From assembly GCA_021838585.1 (NCBI GenBank), contig JAKCDE010000002.1, positions 1 through 64,000 of the forward strand: a stretch of 64,000 nucleotides of DNA, given 5' to 3'. Under the pieces are notes generated by a model. That model was given only the letters and a program-made list of their open reading frames with translations. It was not told the origin of the DNA and made no database searches. Within the stretch, counting starts at the first letter, position 1. The number at the start of each line of letters is the position of its first letter. A program made the position numbers and the translations under genes. Below, in pieces: positions 36,232 to 45,583 of the stretch. The stretch is from Nitrospirota bacterium. Lineage in GTDB: Bacteria > Nitrospirota_A > Leptospirillia > Leptospirillales > Leptospirillaceae.

Positions 36232-36714
36232 TTGAAAATCTTAAAGATTGTCGCCCTGTCGATCTTTCTGGGGCTGGTCTACCTCGGCGGGGACCTCATT
36301 GCGAACAATACCGCCTTCATCAATACCCCGGGCCCGCTGGCGCGCCTCCATGTCTATTTCACATTGAACCGGGCCTGGACGACGGGGGGGTATCCCCTCC
36401 CGGAGGTCCACTCCCGGGTGTTCTACGGGGATCCGGCCAAGCTCTATGCGAACATCACCCATTCGGTCAGGAGTTTTTCCGGATGGCGGATCGAGAGCGC
36501 GGATTCCGGTCGTCTCGTCGTTCGGGTCTCGCCTTCCTTCTGGCATCATGGCTCCCGGCTTGTGGTGACGCTCTCTCCGCTTCGGGGAGGCCTCCGGATG
36601 GACGTGGAAGCCTCCTCACTCTCGGAGTCTCCCGATCTGGGAGCCGACCGGAACTACATTCTGAATTTGTTTCACGAAATCGGAGACGAAAATGCCATTC
36701 ATCCCCCGGTCTGA
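36232..36714 (+). CDS. DUF1499-like membrane-anchored protein
   Basis: The 160-residue protein has one N-terminal hydrophobic segment (about 5-24) and a soluble domain. The stretch VSPSFWHHGSRLVVTLSPLRGGLRMDVEASSLSESPDLGADRNYI resembles the end of DUF1499 proteins, whose function is unknown. The TTG start lies seven bases after trxB. Its last 23 bases overlap the next gene, so the three genes may be co-transcribed. The family call is tentative. Confidence 0.55.
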   Translation: MKILKIVALSIFLGLVYLGGDLIANNTAFINTPGPLARLHVYFTLNRAWTTGGYPLPEVHSRVFYGDPAKLYANITHSVRSFSGWRIESADSGRLVVRVSPSFWHHGSRLVVTLSPLRGGLRMDVEASSLSESPDLGADRNYILNLFHEIGDENAIHPPV

Positions 36715-37948
36715 CCGACGTATTCCTTTGATCATTCTTCTTCTGGTGGGGGTCCTGACCGGGGCCCTCCTTTCCGGAAGTCCCGCCATGGCGGCACCTC
36801 AGGATCTTTCCGGTGAGGAGTCTCCCGGACCGGTGACCCAGTATTCCTCTCTGGCCCTTCCGGTCAGCAACTTCGGATTCAGGGGGATCGCCCGGGATAA
36901 AAGAGGAACCCTTTTTGTCGCCTCCTCCCTCAGAAACGGGCTCTATATCCTCCCTCCCTCCTGCCGAAGCGAGGATTGCGCGACCCTGATCCGGCTCGCC
37001 CCCTCTCTGGGGGACCCGGGGGATGTGGTGGCCGACTCGAAGCGGGGAGGGGCCTACGTCCTTCTCCGCCTGGGTGACCGGGTGACCTATGTTCCCCCCC
37101 GCTGTCTCTCGGAATCCTGCCTCCGGACCTTTCTTCTTCCGGAACGGCCGTCCTATCCCTTCCGGGCCGTCTACGACACCGGAAGGGATAGGCTCGCCGT
37201 TCTGGACCGCCTGGCCAACCGGGTGGTCTTTCTGTCGGGAGGCTGCCTCCGAAGACAGTGCCTTTCCTTCGTCCGCCTTCCGGTCCTGGGGCCTGCGACT
37301 GGCCTTGCCTACGATCCGAAGCGGGCCGATCTCTGGGTGACCTTTGGCCGAACCGGATCGATCGTCCGGATTCCCTCCGGCTGCCGAAAGACCTCCTGCG
37401 CAGTGGCCTACCCCGCCTCCGTAGCCGAAGAGTTTCCGGCCTCTCCGGTCGTTTCCGCTGCCGAAGACCGCCTCTACCTGAGCCTCAAGAAAGGGGGGGC
37501 CCTGGGGTGGGTCGACCTCGGAAAAAACCCCGCCTCCCTTCACATCCAGGATCTCGAGCCGACAACGGGATCCATTTCCCGGATCGCGGCCCTGCCCTCC
37601 GGAGGGGTCTTTCTCGTGACCGGGGGCTCCCATCCCCACGCCGGATACTTCCGCGCCTCGAAGGACTGTCCCGAGGGGTGTTTCGATCTCCGACTCTTCC
37701 CTCTGTCCAACGGAACGCCGGCGGCCCTGACCCCGGGAGGGCGGAAGGATCTCTGGATGACCGTCGACGACCGGGATGCCCTGTTTCGGATGAGCCTCTC
37801 CTGCGACCGGAAGGCCAGCACCCTCTCCCGGGCCTGCATCGGCAAGGTTCCCTTCGAGAAGATCGAAACGCTCTACCATTCCCGGTACCACCAGGAGATC
37901 CAGGTTCCGAAGGAGCCCTCTCCCGACCTCTCCCATCCCTCCGACTGA
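36692..37948 (+). CDS. Secreted beta-propeller-like protein with CX4C motifs
   Basis: The 418-residue protein has a signal peptide (hydrophobic 11-28, then SPAMA). The mature part looks like an NHL/SMP-30-type propeller: repeated strands with motifs such as GIARDKRGTLFVAS and GLAYDPKRADLWVTF. Most blades contain a close cysteine pair: SCRSEDC, RCLSESC, GCLRRQC, GCRKTSC and DCPEGC. Such pairs could form disulfides in the periplasm or outside the cell. No enzyme motif is visible. It overlaps the upstream gene by 23 bases. Confidence 0.65.
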   Translation: MPFIPRSDRRIPLIILLLVGVLTGALLSGSPAMAAPQDLSGEESPGPVTQYSSLALPVSNFGFRGIARDKRGTLFVASSLRNGLYILPPSCRSEDCATLIRLAPSLGDPGDVVADSKRGGAYVLLRLGDRVTYVPPRCLSESCLRTFLLPERPSYPFRAVYDTGRDRLAVLDRLANRVVFLSGGCLRRQCLSFVRLPVLGPATGLAYDPKRADLWVTFGRTGSIVRIPSGCRKTSCAVAYPASVAEEFPASPVVSAAEDRLYLSLKKGGALGWVDLGKNPASLHIQDLEPTTGSISRIAALPSGGVFLVTGGSHPHAGYFRASKDCPEGCFDLRLFPLSNGTPAALTPGGRKDLWMTVDDRDALFRMSLSCDRKASTLSRACIGKVPFEKIETLYHSRYHQEIQVPKEPSPDLSHPSD

Positions 37949-38033
37949 CGGAGGCGGGATCGTCCGGAGAAGTCTCCCTAAAACCCGGGGCCGGGATCGT
38001 TTTCGCATCCCCCGAACCGAAAGGAGACGCTCC

Positions 38034-39425
38034 ATGCTTTCAAAAAAACGCTCCCTCTCGACCCTCTCTCCCGAAGAACTTATTCTCTCCGTGACCTACG
38101 GGAGCCGGACCTTCTCCCGTGAGATCCCCCGCTTCGAAATCCCGGAGGAGGGAATGCCGGCAGAAGCCGCCTACCGCCTCATCTCCGACGAGCTGAATCT
38201 CGACGGCAATCCCGCCCTGAACCTCGCCACTTTTGTCACTACCTGGATGGAGCCCGAGGCCGAAAAGCTGATCGCCTGCACCCTCAACAAAAATCTGGTG
38301 GATCAGGAGGAGTACCCCCAGACGGGGGTGATCCAGGAGCGTGCAGTCAACATGCTCGCCCGTCTCTTTCATGCACCGAAGGGCGCGTCGGGAATCGGGA
38401 CGGCGACGGTCGGCTCCTCCGAGGCGATCATGCTGGCCCTTCTGGCCCACAAGACGACCTGGAAAAAGGCCCGTCTCGCCCGGGAGCTCCCCGTCGACCG
38501 CCCGAACATCGTCGCCTCGAGCGGCGTTCACGTGGTCTGGGAAAAGTTCGCCCGCTACTTTGATGTGGAGCTCCGGCTTCTTCCGGTGGCCGGGGAGAGG
38601 TATACCCTCGATCCCGGGGCCGTGGCGGAGGCAGTGGACGAGCGGACGATCTGCGTCGGGGCGATCCTGGGTTCGACCTACACCGGACATCTCGATCCAG
38701 TGGAGGAGATCGACCGGGTTCTTTCCGAAATCAAGGCGAAAAAAGGCTGGGACATCCCCCTTCATGTCGACGGAGCGAGCGGGGGATTCGTCCTGCCCTT
38801 CCTCGAGCCCGATCTCGCCTGGGACTTTCGGCTCCCCCACGTCCGCTCCATCAACGTCTCCGGACACAAGTACGGGCTGGTCTATCCAGGGATCGGCTGG
38901 CTCCTTTTCCGGGAGGAGAAGGATCTTCCGGATGAGCTCGTCTTCCGGGTCAACTACCTGGGAGGAGAGGAGGCGACCTACACCCTGAACTTCTCCCGGG
39001 GAAGCTCCATGATGCTGGCCCAGTACTACATGCTTCTCCGGCTTGGATTCGAGGGGTACCGGCGGATCCATTCCGTGTCCCTCGCCAATGCCCGCACCCT
39101 TGCCAAGAATCTGGCCGGTGATCGCCGCTTCAAGGTGGTGGGTCCCGCGGACCATCTTCCGATCGTAACTTTCTCGGTTGCCCCCGACGCGGGATTTTCC
39201 GAGACCGATCTGTCGGAGAAGATCCGGGAGCGGGGCTGGATCCTGCCCGCCTACACCCTTCCTCCCGACCTGAATCACCGCTCGGTCCTCCGGGTGGTGG
39301 TGAAGGAGAATTTCAGCCGGGACATGGTCGACCTTCTTCTCGAGGATATCGATCGGGCCGCCTCGGCCCTGTCCGGGGAGCGAACATTCCCCCGCAAATT
39401 CCGCCGCCGGCCGGCGGTCTGCTAG
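38034..39425 (+). CDS. gadB: Glutamate decarboxylase
   Basis: The 463-residue PLP enzyme is full length for bacterial glutamate decarboxylase, which converts glutamate to GABA and consumes a proton. The PLP lysine is Lys279 in SINVSGHKYGLVYPG. HVDGASGGFVLPF holds the PLP-contacting Asp, and FVTTWMEPEA is a typical N-terminal motif. The ATG follows AAAGGAGA. No GadC-type antiporter gene is nearby. In an acidophile it could help pH balance, but this is inference. Confidence 0.93.
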   Translation: MLSKKRSLSTLSPEELILSVTYGSRTFSREIPRFEIPEEGMPAEAAYRLISDELNLDGNPALNLATFVTTWMEPEAEKLIACTLNKNLVDQEEYPQTGVIQERAVNMLARLFHAPKGASGIGTATVGSSEAIMLALLAHKTTWKKARLARELPVDRPNIVASSGVHVVWEKFARYFDVELRLLPVAGERYTLDPGAVAEAVDERTICVGAILGSTYTGHLDPVEEIDRVLSEIKAKKGWDIPLHVDGASGGFVLPFLEPDLAWDFRLPHVRSINVSGHKYGLVYPGIGWLLFREEKDLPDELVFRVNYLGGEEATYTLNFSRGSSMMLAQYYMLLRLGFEGYRRIHSVSLANARTLAKNLAGDRRFKVVGPADHLPIVTFSVAPDAGFSETDLSEKIRERGWILPAYTLPPDLNHRSVLRVVVKENFSRDMVDLLLEDIDRAASALSGERTFPRKFRRRPAVC

Positions 39426-39498
39426 CCCAGAAAGGTCCGGATTTTTTGCGGCAACCCGCAGGAAAGCGCTGCTTGTGCTGTGCTCCTCCGGAGAAGTC

Positions 39499-39526
39499 CC
39501 TGTCATCGACAGGAGGTTCTTTTTTT
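39499..39526 (+). terminator. Rho-independent terminator after gadB
   Basis: CCTGTC-ATC-GACAGG forms a 6-bp stem with a 3-base loop, followed by AGGTTC and a run of T ending at 39526. It lies about 75 bases after the gadB stop. Confidence 0.65.
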
Positions 39527-39532
39527 AAATTA

Positions 39533-39551
39533 AATAATGATAATATTTATT
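39533..39551. promoter_or_regulatory. Fur-box-like 19-mer upstream of the GGDEF-EAL gene
   Basis: AATAATGATAATATTTATT matches the classical 19-base Fur consensus at 15 positions. It lies 27 bases upstream of the -35 of the following promoter, in an AT-rich stretch (39527-39575). Its distance is less typical for repression than a site over the promoter. Confidence 0.4.
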
Positions 39552-39577
39552 GATATATAAATGATTGTTTTTATGTG

Positions 39578-39604
39578 TTGACTTCTTAGGCAGAATCCTA
39601 TAAT
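39578..39604 (+). promoter_or_regulatory. Promoter of the GGDEF-EAL gene
   Basis: TTGACT (39578-39583) and a perfect TATAAT (39599-39604) are separated by 15 bases, shorter than usual. It implies a leader of about 115 bases before the GTG start. I found no known riboswitch motif in that leader (39612-39728), and the rest of the 303-base gap holds only the terminator and AT-rich site. Confidence 0.6.
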
Positions 39605-39728
39605 TTTTTCAGATGTCGGAAATCATACCTCTGGGGTATCGGACCGAAACGGATCCCGTTCTCCCTGTAAGGCGTCACCCACGAACTGTTAAAAGTCGAC
39701 CGCGATCGTCGGTCGGCAAGGAGAGCCC

Positions 39729-41834
39729 GTGACTGGGCGCAAGAACCGTTGGGAAGAGGAGCACTTCCGGTTCCAGGCGATCTTCGAGTCCTCCGTCGAC
39801 GCCATCCTGGCCGTCGATCCCCAGCGGCACATCGTTCTGGCCAGCCCTTCCGTCCAGCGGATTTTCGGGTACGAGTCCTCCGAGCTCATCGGCCAGTCCA
39901 TCGCCGTTCTCTATCATCGCCACGAAGACTTCGTCGAGCAGGGACGGCTCCGGTACTCGATGGAGGCCTCCGAAAGTCTCGCCCCTTACGAAGTGGAGTA
40001 CCGTCGGAAGGACGGAACGACCTTTCCCGGGGAGGCCTCCGGACGAAAGATCCTCTCGTCTCGGGGAAACGGAAAGATCGCAGGCTTCATGGTCATGATC
40101 CGGGACATCTCCCGGAGAAAGCAGCTCATGGTTGCGCTCGCCCGGGAGCGGGAGCAGTGGTTCGTGACCCTCAAGTCCCTCGGGGACGCCGTCGTCGTGA
40201 CAGACGGCCAGGGTCTGGTCACCTTCATGAATCCCGTCGCCGAAACCCTGACCGGCTATTCCCTCCTCGAGGCCTCGGGACGGCCGGTGGACGAGGTCTT
40301 CCGGATCGAAGACGAGACGACCGGAGCGCGTGTCGACGACCCGGTCCGGCGCTGCCTTGCCGGAGAACGTCTGTCCGGTCTCTCCAATCACATCGCCCTT
40401 CTCTCCCGGAACGGACAGAAGATTGCGATCGAGGAGACCGCTTCTCCCGTTCTGGATACCGAACACCGGATCACCGGGATCGTCCTGGTGTTTCGGGACG
40501 TGACGGAAAAGCGCGAAATGGAGCGCCGTCTCGCCTATCAGGCCCAGTTCGACCATCTGACGCGGATTCCCAACCGCGTCCTTTTTCACGACCGTCTCGA
40601 CCAGGCCCTGGAACGGGCCCGCCGCCAGGGGGCGCCACTGGCCCTTCTCTACATGGATCTCGACAGCTTCAAGGAGGTCAACGACAGCCTGGGCCACCAG
40701 GCCGGAGACCTCGTTCTCCGGGAAGCCGCCACCCGGCTCGTCCGTGTGACCCGGGGAGAGGACACGGTTGCCCGGATGGGAGGGGATGAATTCACCGTCA
40801 TCATGACCGGCTTCGACTCCCAGGAGGGGATCCTGTCGGCCGTCGACCGGATCTTCGGCGAGCTCTCCCAGCCGATCCGGATCGGGGGCCGGGACCTCGT
40901 GGTCTCCGCCAGCATCGGGGTCTCCGTTTATCCGCGGGACGGACTCGAGGCTTCGGAGCTCCTCAGGAATGCCGACATCGCCATGTACAAGGCCAAGGAG
41001 CGGCGCTCCAATGCCGTGGAATTCTTCTCCGGGGAGATGTCGGCCGCCCTCGACCGGAGGGTATCCATGACCAATGCGCTCCGGCAGGCCCTGGTCCGAT
41101 CTGAGATCTTTCTCGAGTTCCAGCCGGTCGTCGACCTCGTCTCGAACAAACCCGTCGGTTTCGAGACCCTGGTGCGCTGGCGCCACCCGGAAAAGGGTCT
41201 CCTGCTTCCGGGGGAGTTCATCGACCATGCCGAGTCGACCGGGCTGATCGGAAGCCTCGGATCCTGGGTTCTCAGGGAAGCCTGCCGGGAAGCCGTCCGA
41301 TGGAACGGAAGCGGGATCTTCTTCTCGGTGAACATCTCCGGGCGTCAGCTTCAGGACGCCTCCTTTCCCGATTCGCTCCGGGTCGTTCTCGAAGAGACGG
41401 GGCTGCCTCCGCAGAGGCTCGAGCTCGAGTTCTCCGAGACCATCTTTTTCCAGAAGGATGTGGGACGTATCTTGTCCGAACTCCGGGAGATCGGGGTCCG
41501 TCTGGTCATCGACGATTTCGGAAAGGGATTCTCCTCGCTGGGCTCCCTCCGGAAGTTCCCGGTGGATCGGGTCAAGATCGACCGGGATTTCGTGGCGGAG
41601 ATCGGACGGGATCCCCGGGCCACGGCCATCGTCCGGACGATGCTCTCCCTGGCGAAGGATCTGGGACTTTCCGCCATCGGAGAGGGAGCGGAAAGCATCG
41701 ATCAGGTGGCCTTTCTCCGGGAGAACGGGTGTTCCCTGGCCCAGGGGTTCCTGTTCTCCCGGCCTCTTGCGGCCGGATCCCTGCCTCCCTTTTTCGAGAA
41801 GGACTTTTTCTTTTCCGGCCTGAAGCCGTCCTGA
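39729..41834 (+). CDS. PAS-PAS-GGDEF-EAL cyclic di-GMP signalling protein
   Basis: The 701-residue cytoplasmic protein has two PAS domains (about 15-128 and 145-260), a GGDEF domain with intact GGDEF at 351-355, and an inhibitory RxxD (RGED, 342-345) five residues before it. The EAL domain follows from about residue 455. EAL reads ETL at 479-481 but keeps the catalytic Glu, and DDFGKGFSSL and the VKID lysine are present. Both synthesis and breakdown of c-di-GMP are possible. No membrane helix is seen, so the PAS domains probably sense an internal signal. The start is a GTG after AAGGAGA. Confidence 0.93.
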   Translation: MTGRKNRWEEEHFRFQAIFESSVDAILAVDPQRHIVLASPSVQRIFGYESSELIGQSIAVLYHRHEDFVEQGRLRYSMEASESLAPYEVEYRRKDGTTFPGEASGRKILSSRGNGKIAGFMVMIRDISRRKQLMVALAREREQWFVTLKSLGDAVVVTDGQGLVTFMNPVAETLTGYSLLEASGRPVDEVFRIEDETTGARVDDPVRRCLAGERLSGLSNHIALLSRNGQKIAIEETASPVLDTEHRITGIVLVFRDVTEKREMERRLAYQAQFDHLTRIPNRVLFHDRLDQALERARRQGAPLALLYMDLDSFKEVNDSLGHQAGDLVLREAATRLVRVTRGEDTVARMGGDEFTVIMTGFDSQEGILSAVDRIFGELSQPIRIGGRDLVVSASIGVSVYPRDGLEASELLRNADIAMYKAKERRSNAVEFFSGEMSAALDRRVSMTNALRQALVRSEIFLEFQPVVDLVSNKPVGFETLVRWRHPEKGLLLPGEFIDHAESTGLIGSLGSWVLREACREAVRWNGSGIFFSVNISGRQLQDASFPDSLRVVLEETGLPPQRLELEFSETIFFQKDVGRILSELREIGVRLVIDDFGKGFSSLGSLRKFPVDRVKIDRDFVAEIGRDPRATAIVRTMLSLAKDLGLSAIGEGAESIDQVAFLRENGCSLAQGFLFSRPLAAGSLPPFFEKDFFFSGLKPS

Positions 41835-42041
41835 TCATGTCCGTGATACTCCCTCCCTTTCGCCCCGTCTCCTTGTAATTTTTTTTCCCTCCCGCTAGTC
41901 TGGACAGGACGGCCTCTCGCGGACGTCTCCCCCTTGCTCCCGGACCCCTTCCGGGGGCCCACCCGTGTCGAAAACGATTCGGACAAATGAGCCGGCAACC
42001 GGACAGACTGTCTTTTCCAACAAGATGACAGGAGGCGCAAT

Positions 42042-44045
42042 GTGACGAACCCCCATCGACCCGATCATGAAAAAAGATCACTCCCCCCCCTCTCACAAAC
42101 CTCTCTGGCCGAAGGACGCCATCGTGTCCGGATTGAGCGGGTGTCCCCCTCCGTCGACGGAGGGCGATACCCGGTCAAGCGGATCTGCGGAGAACCCCTC
42201 ACTGTTGAGGCCGATGTCCTGTCCGACGGTCACGAACTCCTTCGGGTGCGTCTCGAGGTCAGGGATCCGGGTGAGAGCTCCTGGAGATTCCTTCCGATGC
42301 GTTCCCAGGGAAACGACCTCTGGACGGGGGAGCTGTCCTTCGCCCGGAAGGGGATGGCCGGATTCCGGATCCTGGCCTGGATCGACGAGGTGGCCCACTG
42401 GCAGGACGGGCTTGGAAAAAAAGCCCGGGCCGGCCAGCGGGAGGATCTGGAGATCGAGCTTCGGGAAGGGGCCGGGATCATCCGGCGACATATCGCCCGG
42501 GCCGAAAAGGGAAGAGTGTCTGAGGCGCTGGGTCAATGGTTGTCAGAATGGGACAGGGAGGGCGATCTGGACCAACGCGTTGCCCTCGCCCTCGATCCTG
42601 TTCGGGGAGAGGAGGCCGCGGCCTTTCCTGATCCCCGATTTCTGACCGTCTCCGACATTTTTCCAATTCATGTCGAACGGGATCGGGCTCTTCGGGGGGC
42701 CTGGTACGAGTTCTTTCCGAGAAGCGCCGGAACGGTCCCTGGCCTTCATGGAACCCTTCGCGACGCGGCCCGCCGGCTTCCGGCGATCGCCTCCATGGGG
42801 TTCGACGTGGTCTATCTTCCCCCGATCCATCCGATTGGCCATGCCTTCCGAAAGGGGCCGAACAATACGCCGAGCGCCGAAGGAGATGTTCCGGGATCTC
42901 CTTGGGCGATCGGGTCGGAGGAGGGCGGCCACACCGCCATCGACTCCCGCCTGGGAACGATGAGGGATTTCCAGGATCTTCTCCAAGTGGCTGAAGGGCT
43001 GGGGCTCGAGGTGGCCCTCGACCTGGCCTTCCAGTGCTCCCCCGACCATCCCTACGTTTCGGCCCATCCGGAATGGTTCCGGAGGCGTCCGGACGGGTCG
43101 ATCCACTACGCCGAGAATCCTCCCAAAAAGTACCAGGACATCTATCCCTTCGACTTTCTGTCGGAAGACTGGGACTCCCTCTGGCAGGAACTCAGGAGGG
43201 TTGTTCTCTTCTGGGTCGCAAAAGGCGTTCGGCTCTTTCGGGTCGACAATCCCCACACCAAGCCCTTCCCCTTCTGGGAATGGCTGATGGCGGAGGTCCG
43301 GGCGGTGGATCCGGAGGTGGTCTTCCTCGCGGAGGCCTTCACCCGGCCCAAGGTCATGTACCACCTGGGCCATATCGGATTTTCCCAGTCCTATACCTAC
43401 TTCACCTGGAGAAACACCCGGGAGGAGATCGTCGAATATCTGACCGAGCTCGTAACCCCGCCGGTCCGGGACTTCTTTCGCCCGAATCTGTGGCCCAACA
43501 CCCCCGATATCCTTCACGAATATCTGCAGAAAGGGGGGCGACCGGCCTTTCTGGTGCGGCTGGCCCTCGCCGCCACCCTGTCCGCCTCCTACGGAATCTA
43601 CGGACCGGCTTACGAGTGGTGCGAAAATCGCCCCCTCCGAGAGGGGAGCGAGGAGTATCTCGATTCGGAGAAGTACGAAATCCGCCACTGGCGCCCGGAT
43701 CCGGAACACTCCCTGGCCCCGGTCATTACCCGCCTGAACGCGATCCGGCGGGAGGTGCCGGCCCTCGGCTTTAACCACACCCTCCGCTTCCATCCGGTCG
43801 ACAACGACCAGCTGATCGCCTATTCGAAGGAAGGGGAGGGGCCGGACGACTGGATCCTGATGGTGGTCAACCTCAATCCCCATGGCGTCGAGGAGGGACG
43901 GCTGACCTTCCTGGAGGAGGCCCTGGAGGTTCTGGACCTCATGGACGGGACCCGGTATTCCTGGCCTCCGGGCGCGCGCTTCATCCGCCTCGACCCCGGG
44001 GATCCGGCCCGACTTCCCTTCCATGTCTTCCGGAGGGTCCGGTGA
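42042..44045 (+). CDS. glgE: Alpha-1,4-glucan:maltose-1-phosphate maltosyltransferase
   Basis: The 667-residue GH13_3 enzyme extends alpha-1,4-glucans with maltose from maltose 1-phosphate. The probable nucleophile is Asp402 in VRLFRVDNPHTKP and the acid/base Glu431 in VFLAEAFTRP. Other GlgE hallmarks are VYLPPIHPIGHAFRKGPNN, YFTWRNTREE and FRPNLWPNTPDIL. An N-terminal beta domain (about 25-140) precedes the barrel. The GTG follows AGGAGG. It is the first gene of a three-gene unit with maltokinase and an MFS protein. Only a weak promoter candidate is seen in 41873-41901. Confidence 0.95.
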   Translation: MTNPHRPDHEKRSLPPLSQTSLAEGRHRVRIERVSPSVDGGRYPVKRICGEPLTVEADVLSDGHELLRVRLEVRDPGESSWRFLPMRSQGNDLWTGELSFARKGMAGFRILAWIDEVAHWQDGLGKKARAGQREDLEIELREGAGIIRRHIARAEKGRVSEALGQWLSEWDREGDLDQRVALALDPVRGEEAAAFPDPRFLTVSDIFPIHVERDRALRGAWYEFFPRSAGTVPGLHGTLRDAARRLPAIASMGFDVVYLPPIHPIGHAFRKGPNNTPSAEGDVPGSPWAIGSEEGGHTAIDSRLGTMRDFQDLLQVAEGLGLEVALDLAFQCSPDHPYVSAHPEWFRRRPDGSIHYAENPPKKYQDIYPFDFLSEDWDSLWQELRRVVLFWVAKGVRLFRVDNPHTKPFPFWEWLMAEVRAVDPEVVFLAEAFTRPKVMYHLGHIGFSQSYTYFTWRNTREEIVEYLTELVTPPVRDFFRPNLWPNTPDILHEYLQKGGRPAFLVRLALAATLSASYGIYGPAYEWCENRPLREGSEEYLDSEKYEIRHWRPDPEHSLAPVITRLNAIRREVPALGFNHTLRFHPVDNDQLIAYSKEGEGPDDWILMVVNLNPHGVEEGRLTFLEEALEVLDLMDGTRYSWPPGARFIRLDPGDPARLPFHVFRRVR

Positions 44046-45583
44046 GCGGGGGGGGCCTCCGGACCCTCGATCTTTCCGGAAAGAGCTGGGAGCAGTTCCC
44101 GGACTGGGCCGGGGAGGATGCCCTCTCCGACATTCTGGCCTCCGTGATCCCCTTTCGACGGTGGTTCGGATCGAAGTCCCGATCCCTCCGATCCCTCCGT
44201 TTCGAGTCGATCTTCCCGTTTGACGGGGAGATGAGGGGGACAATTTTTCTCTGTATTCTCAGGGGAGAGTTCCGCGAGGGAGAGGGGGAGCGCTACTTCC
44301 TCCCCCTGGGGCGCTGTCGGGCCGGGGAGGTTCCGCCCGCCGCGGAGATCGCCTGGCTGGCCCCCTCCGACGAGTATTCCCTTCTGGTGGACGGTTTTTA
44401 TCTTCCCGAGACCGGTCGCGGTCTCCTCCGGGAGATTCTCTCGCTCGCCCCCCCCCGGTCAGGGCTCGGCATTTTGCGCACCGCCGCCCTCGGGCGATGG
44501 GAGGGGAGCATTGCCCCTGACGTCGTTCCCTCGGTCTTCCGGGGCGAGCAGAGCAATACCTCTCTTCTCTTCGGGAACAGTCTCATGCTCAAGGGATTCC
44601 GGAAACTTGTCACCGGCATGAATCCAGACCTCGAGGTCGGCGCATTCCTGGCCAGGCGGGGAGAGGGGGTTCCCATCCCCGCCACCTTCGGAGCCCTGCT
44701 CGGGAAGTCTCCCGAAGGGGATCCCCTCGTTCTGGCCCTCCTCCAGGAATTCGTCCCCAACGTGGGAGACGGATGGTCCTGGTTCCTTTCCCGCCTCCCG
44801 AGGGTCTTCTCCGGGGAAGAGGGGGGGGAGCGCCTCGACCGGATGGTGGAGCGGCTGGGACGCGGGACGGCCCGGCTCCATCGGGCCCTGGGAAGCGATC
44901 AGTCCGATCCCGATTTTGCCCCGCTCCCCTTCGAGGAGGAGGACCTGGAGGCTCTGGTCGGGGAAGTCCGGGAGCGTTTCGACCACGTCAGGGGAACCCT
45001 GGAAAACGCTCTTCCGGAGCTCTCCGACCGTCTCCGCCGTCAGTCCCGGACATTTCTGTCAAGCGGGCCCAGGATGGAGCTGTTTCTCGAGGCCTGCCAG
45101 TCCGGGGGGACGGGAGGGCAGTGCATCCGCTGCCACGGAGACTTTCATCTCGGACAGGTTCTGGTGACGCCGGAGGAAGAGGTGGTGTTTCTGGACTTCG
45201 AAGGGGAGCCGGCTCTTCCGCTGGCCCTTCGAAGGCTCCGGAAGACCCCCCTCCTGGATGTGGCCGGAATGCTCCGCTCCCTTCATTACCTGTCCCTGTC
45301 CGTCATTCTAAATTCGCCGACGCATCGGGAGGCGGCGGAGCGCTGGTATGTCCTTCAGTCCCGCCGGTACCTCCGGGCCTATGCTTCGGTGATGTCCCGG
45401 TCCTCCGGGTTGATTCCCTCTCCGGGGGTCTTGGGAAGGATCCTCGCTCTCTGTCTTCTCCGGAAGGCCCTCTATGAACTTCAGTACGAACTCGACAACC
45501 GCCCGGACTGGCTGGGGGTTCCCCTGGCAGGGATCGAGGCGGTCCTCACAGCCTCTTCGTTCGACTTCGGAGAGGGTCCGTGA
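44042..45583 (+). CDS. Maltokinase
   Basis: The 513-residue kinase matches Pep2/Mak enzymes that phosphorylate maltose to maltose 1-phosphate. The kinase core has CHGDFHLGQVL (catalytic loop) and FLDFEGEPALPLALRR (metal-binding Asp), followed by KTPLLDVAGMLRSLHY. The N-terminal region RRWFGSKSR is also a family mark. In many bacteria maltokinase is fused to TreS; here it is separate and 4-base coupled (GTGA) to glgE, so its substrate must come from TreS encoded about 8 kb away. Confidence 0.9.
   Translation: MSGGGLRTLDLSGKSWEQFPDWAGEDALSDILASVIPFRRWFGSKSRSLRSLRFESIFPFDGEMRGTIFLCILRGEFREGEGERYFLPLGRCRAGEVPPAAEIAWLAPSDEYSLLVDGFYLPETGRGLLREILSLAPPRSGLGILRTAALGRWEGSIAPDVVPSVFRGEQSNTSLLFGNSLMLKGFRKLVTGMNPDLEVGAFLARRGEGVPIPATFGALLGKSPEGDPLVLALLQEFVPNVGDGWSWFLSRLPRVFSGEEGGERLDRMVERLGRGTARLHRALGSDQSDPDFAPLPFEEEDLEALVGEVRERFDHVRGTLENALPELSDRLRRQSRTFLSSGPRMELFLEACQSGGTGGQCIRCHGDFHLGQVLVTPEEEVVFLDFEGEPALPLALRRLRKTPLLDVAGMLRSLHYLSLSVILNSPTHREAAERWYVLQSRRYLRAYASVMSRSSGLIPSPGVLGRILALCLLRKALYELQYELDNRPDWLGVPLAGIEAVLTASSFDFGEGP

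Noticed and set aside
39605..39728. c-di-GMP riboswitch before the GGDEF-EAL gene
   Set aside because: The leader lacks the conserved GEMM core and tetraloop receptor patterns I know, and no terminator or sequestered ribosome site is visible.
41873..41901. Promoter TTGTAA-17-TAGTCT before glgE
   Set aside because: The -10 matches at only three of six positions, so it is too weak to list.
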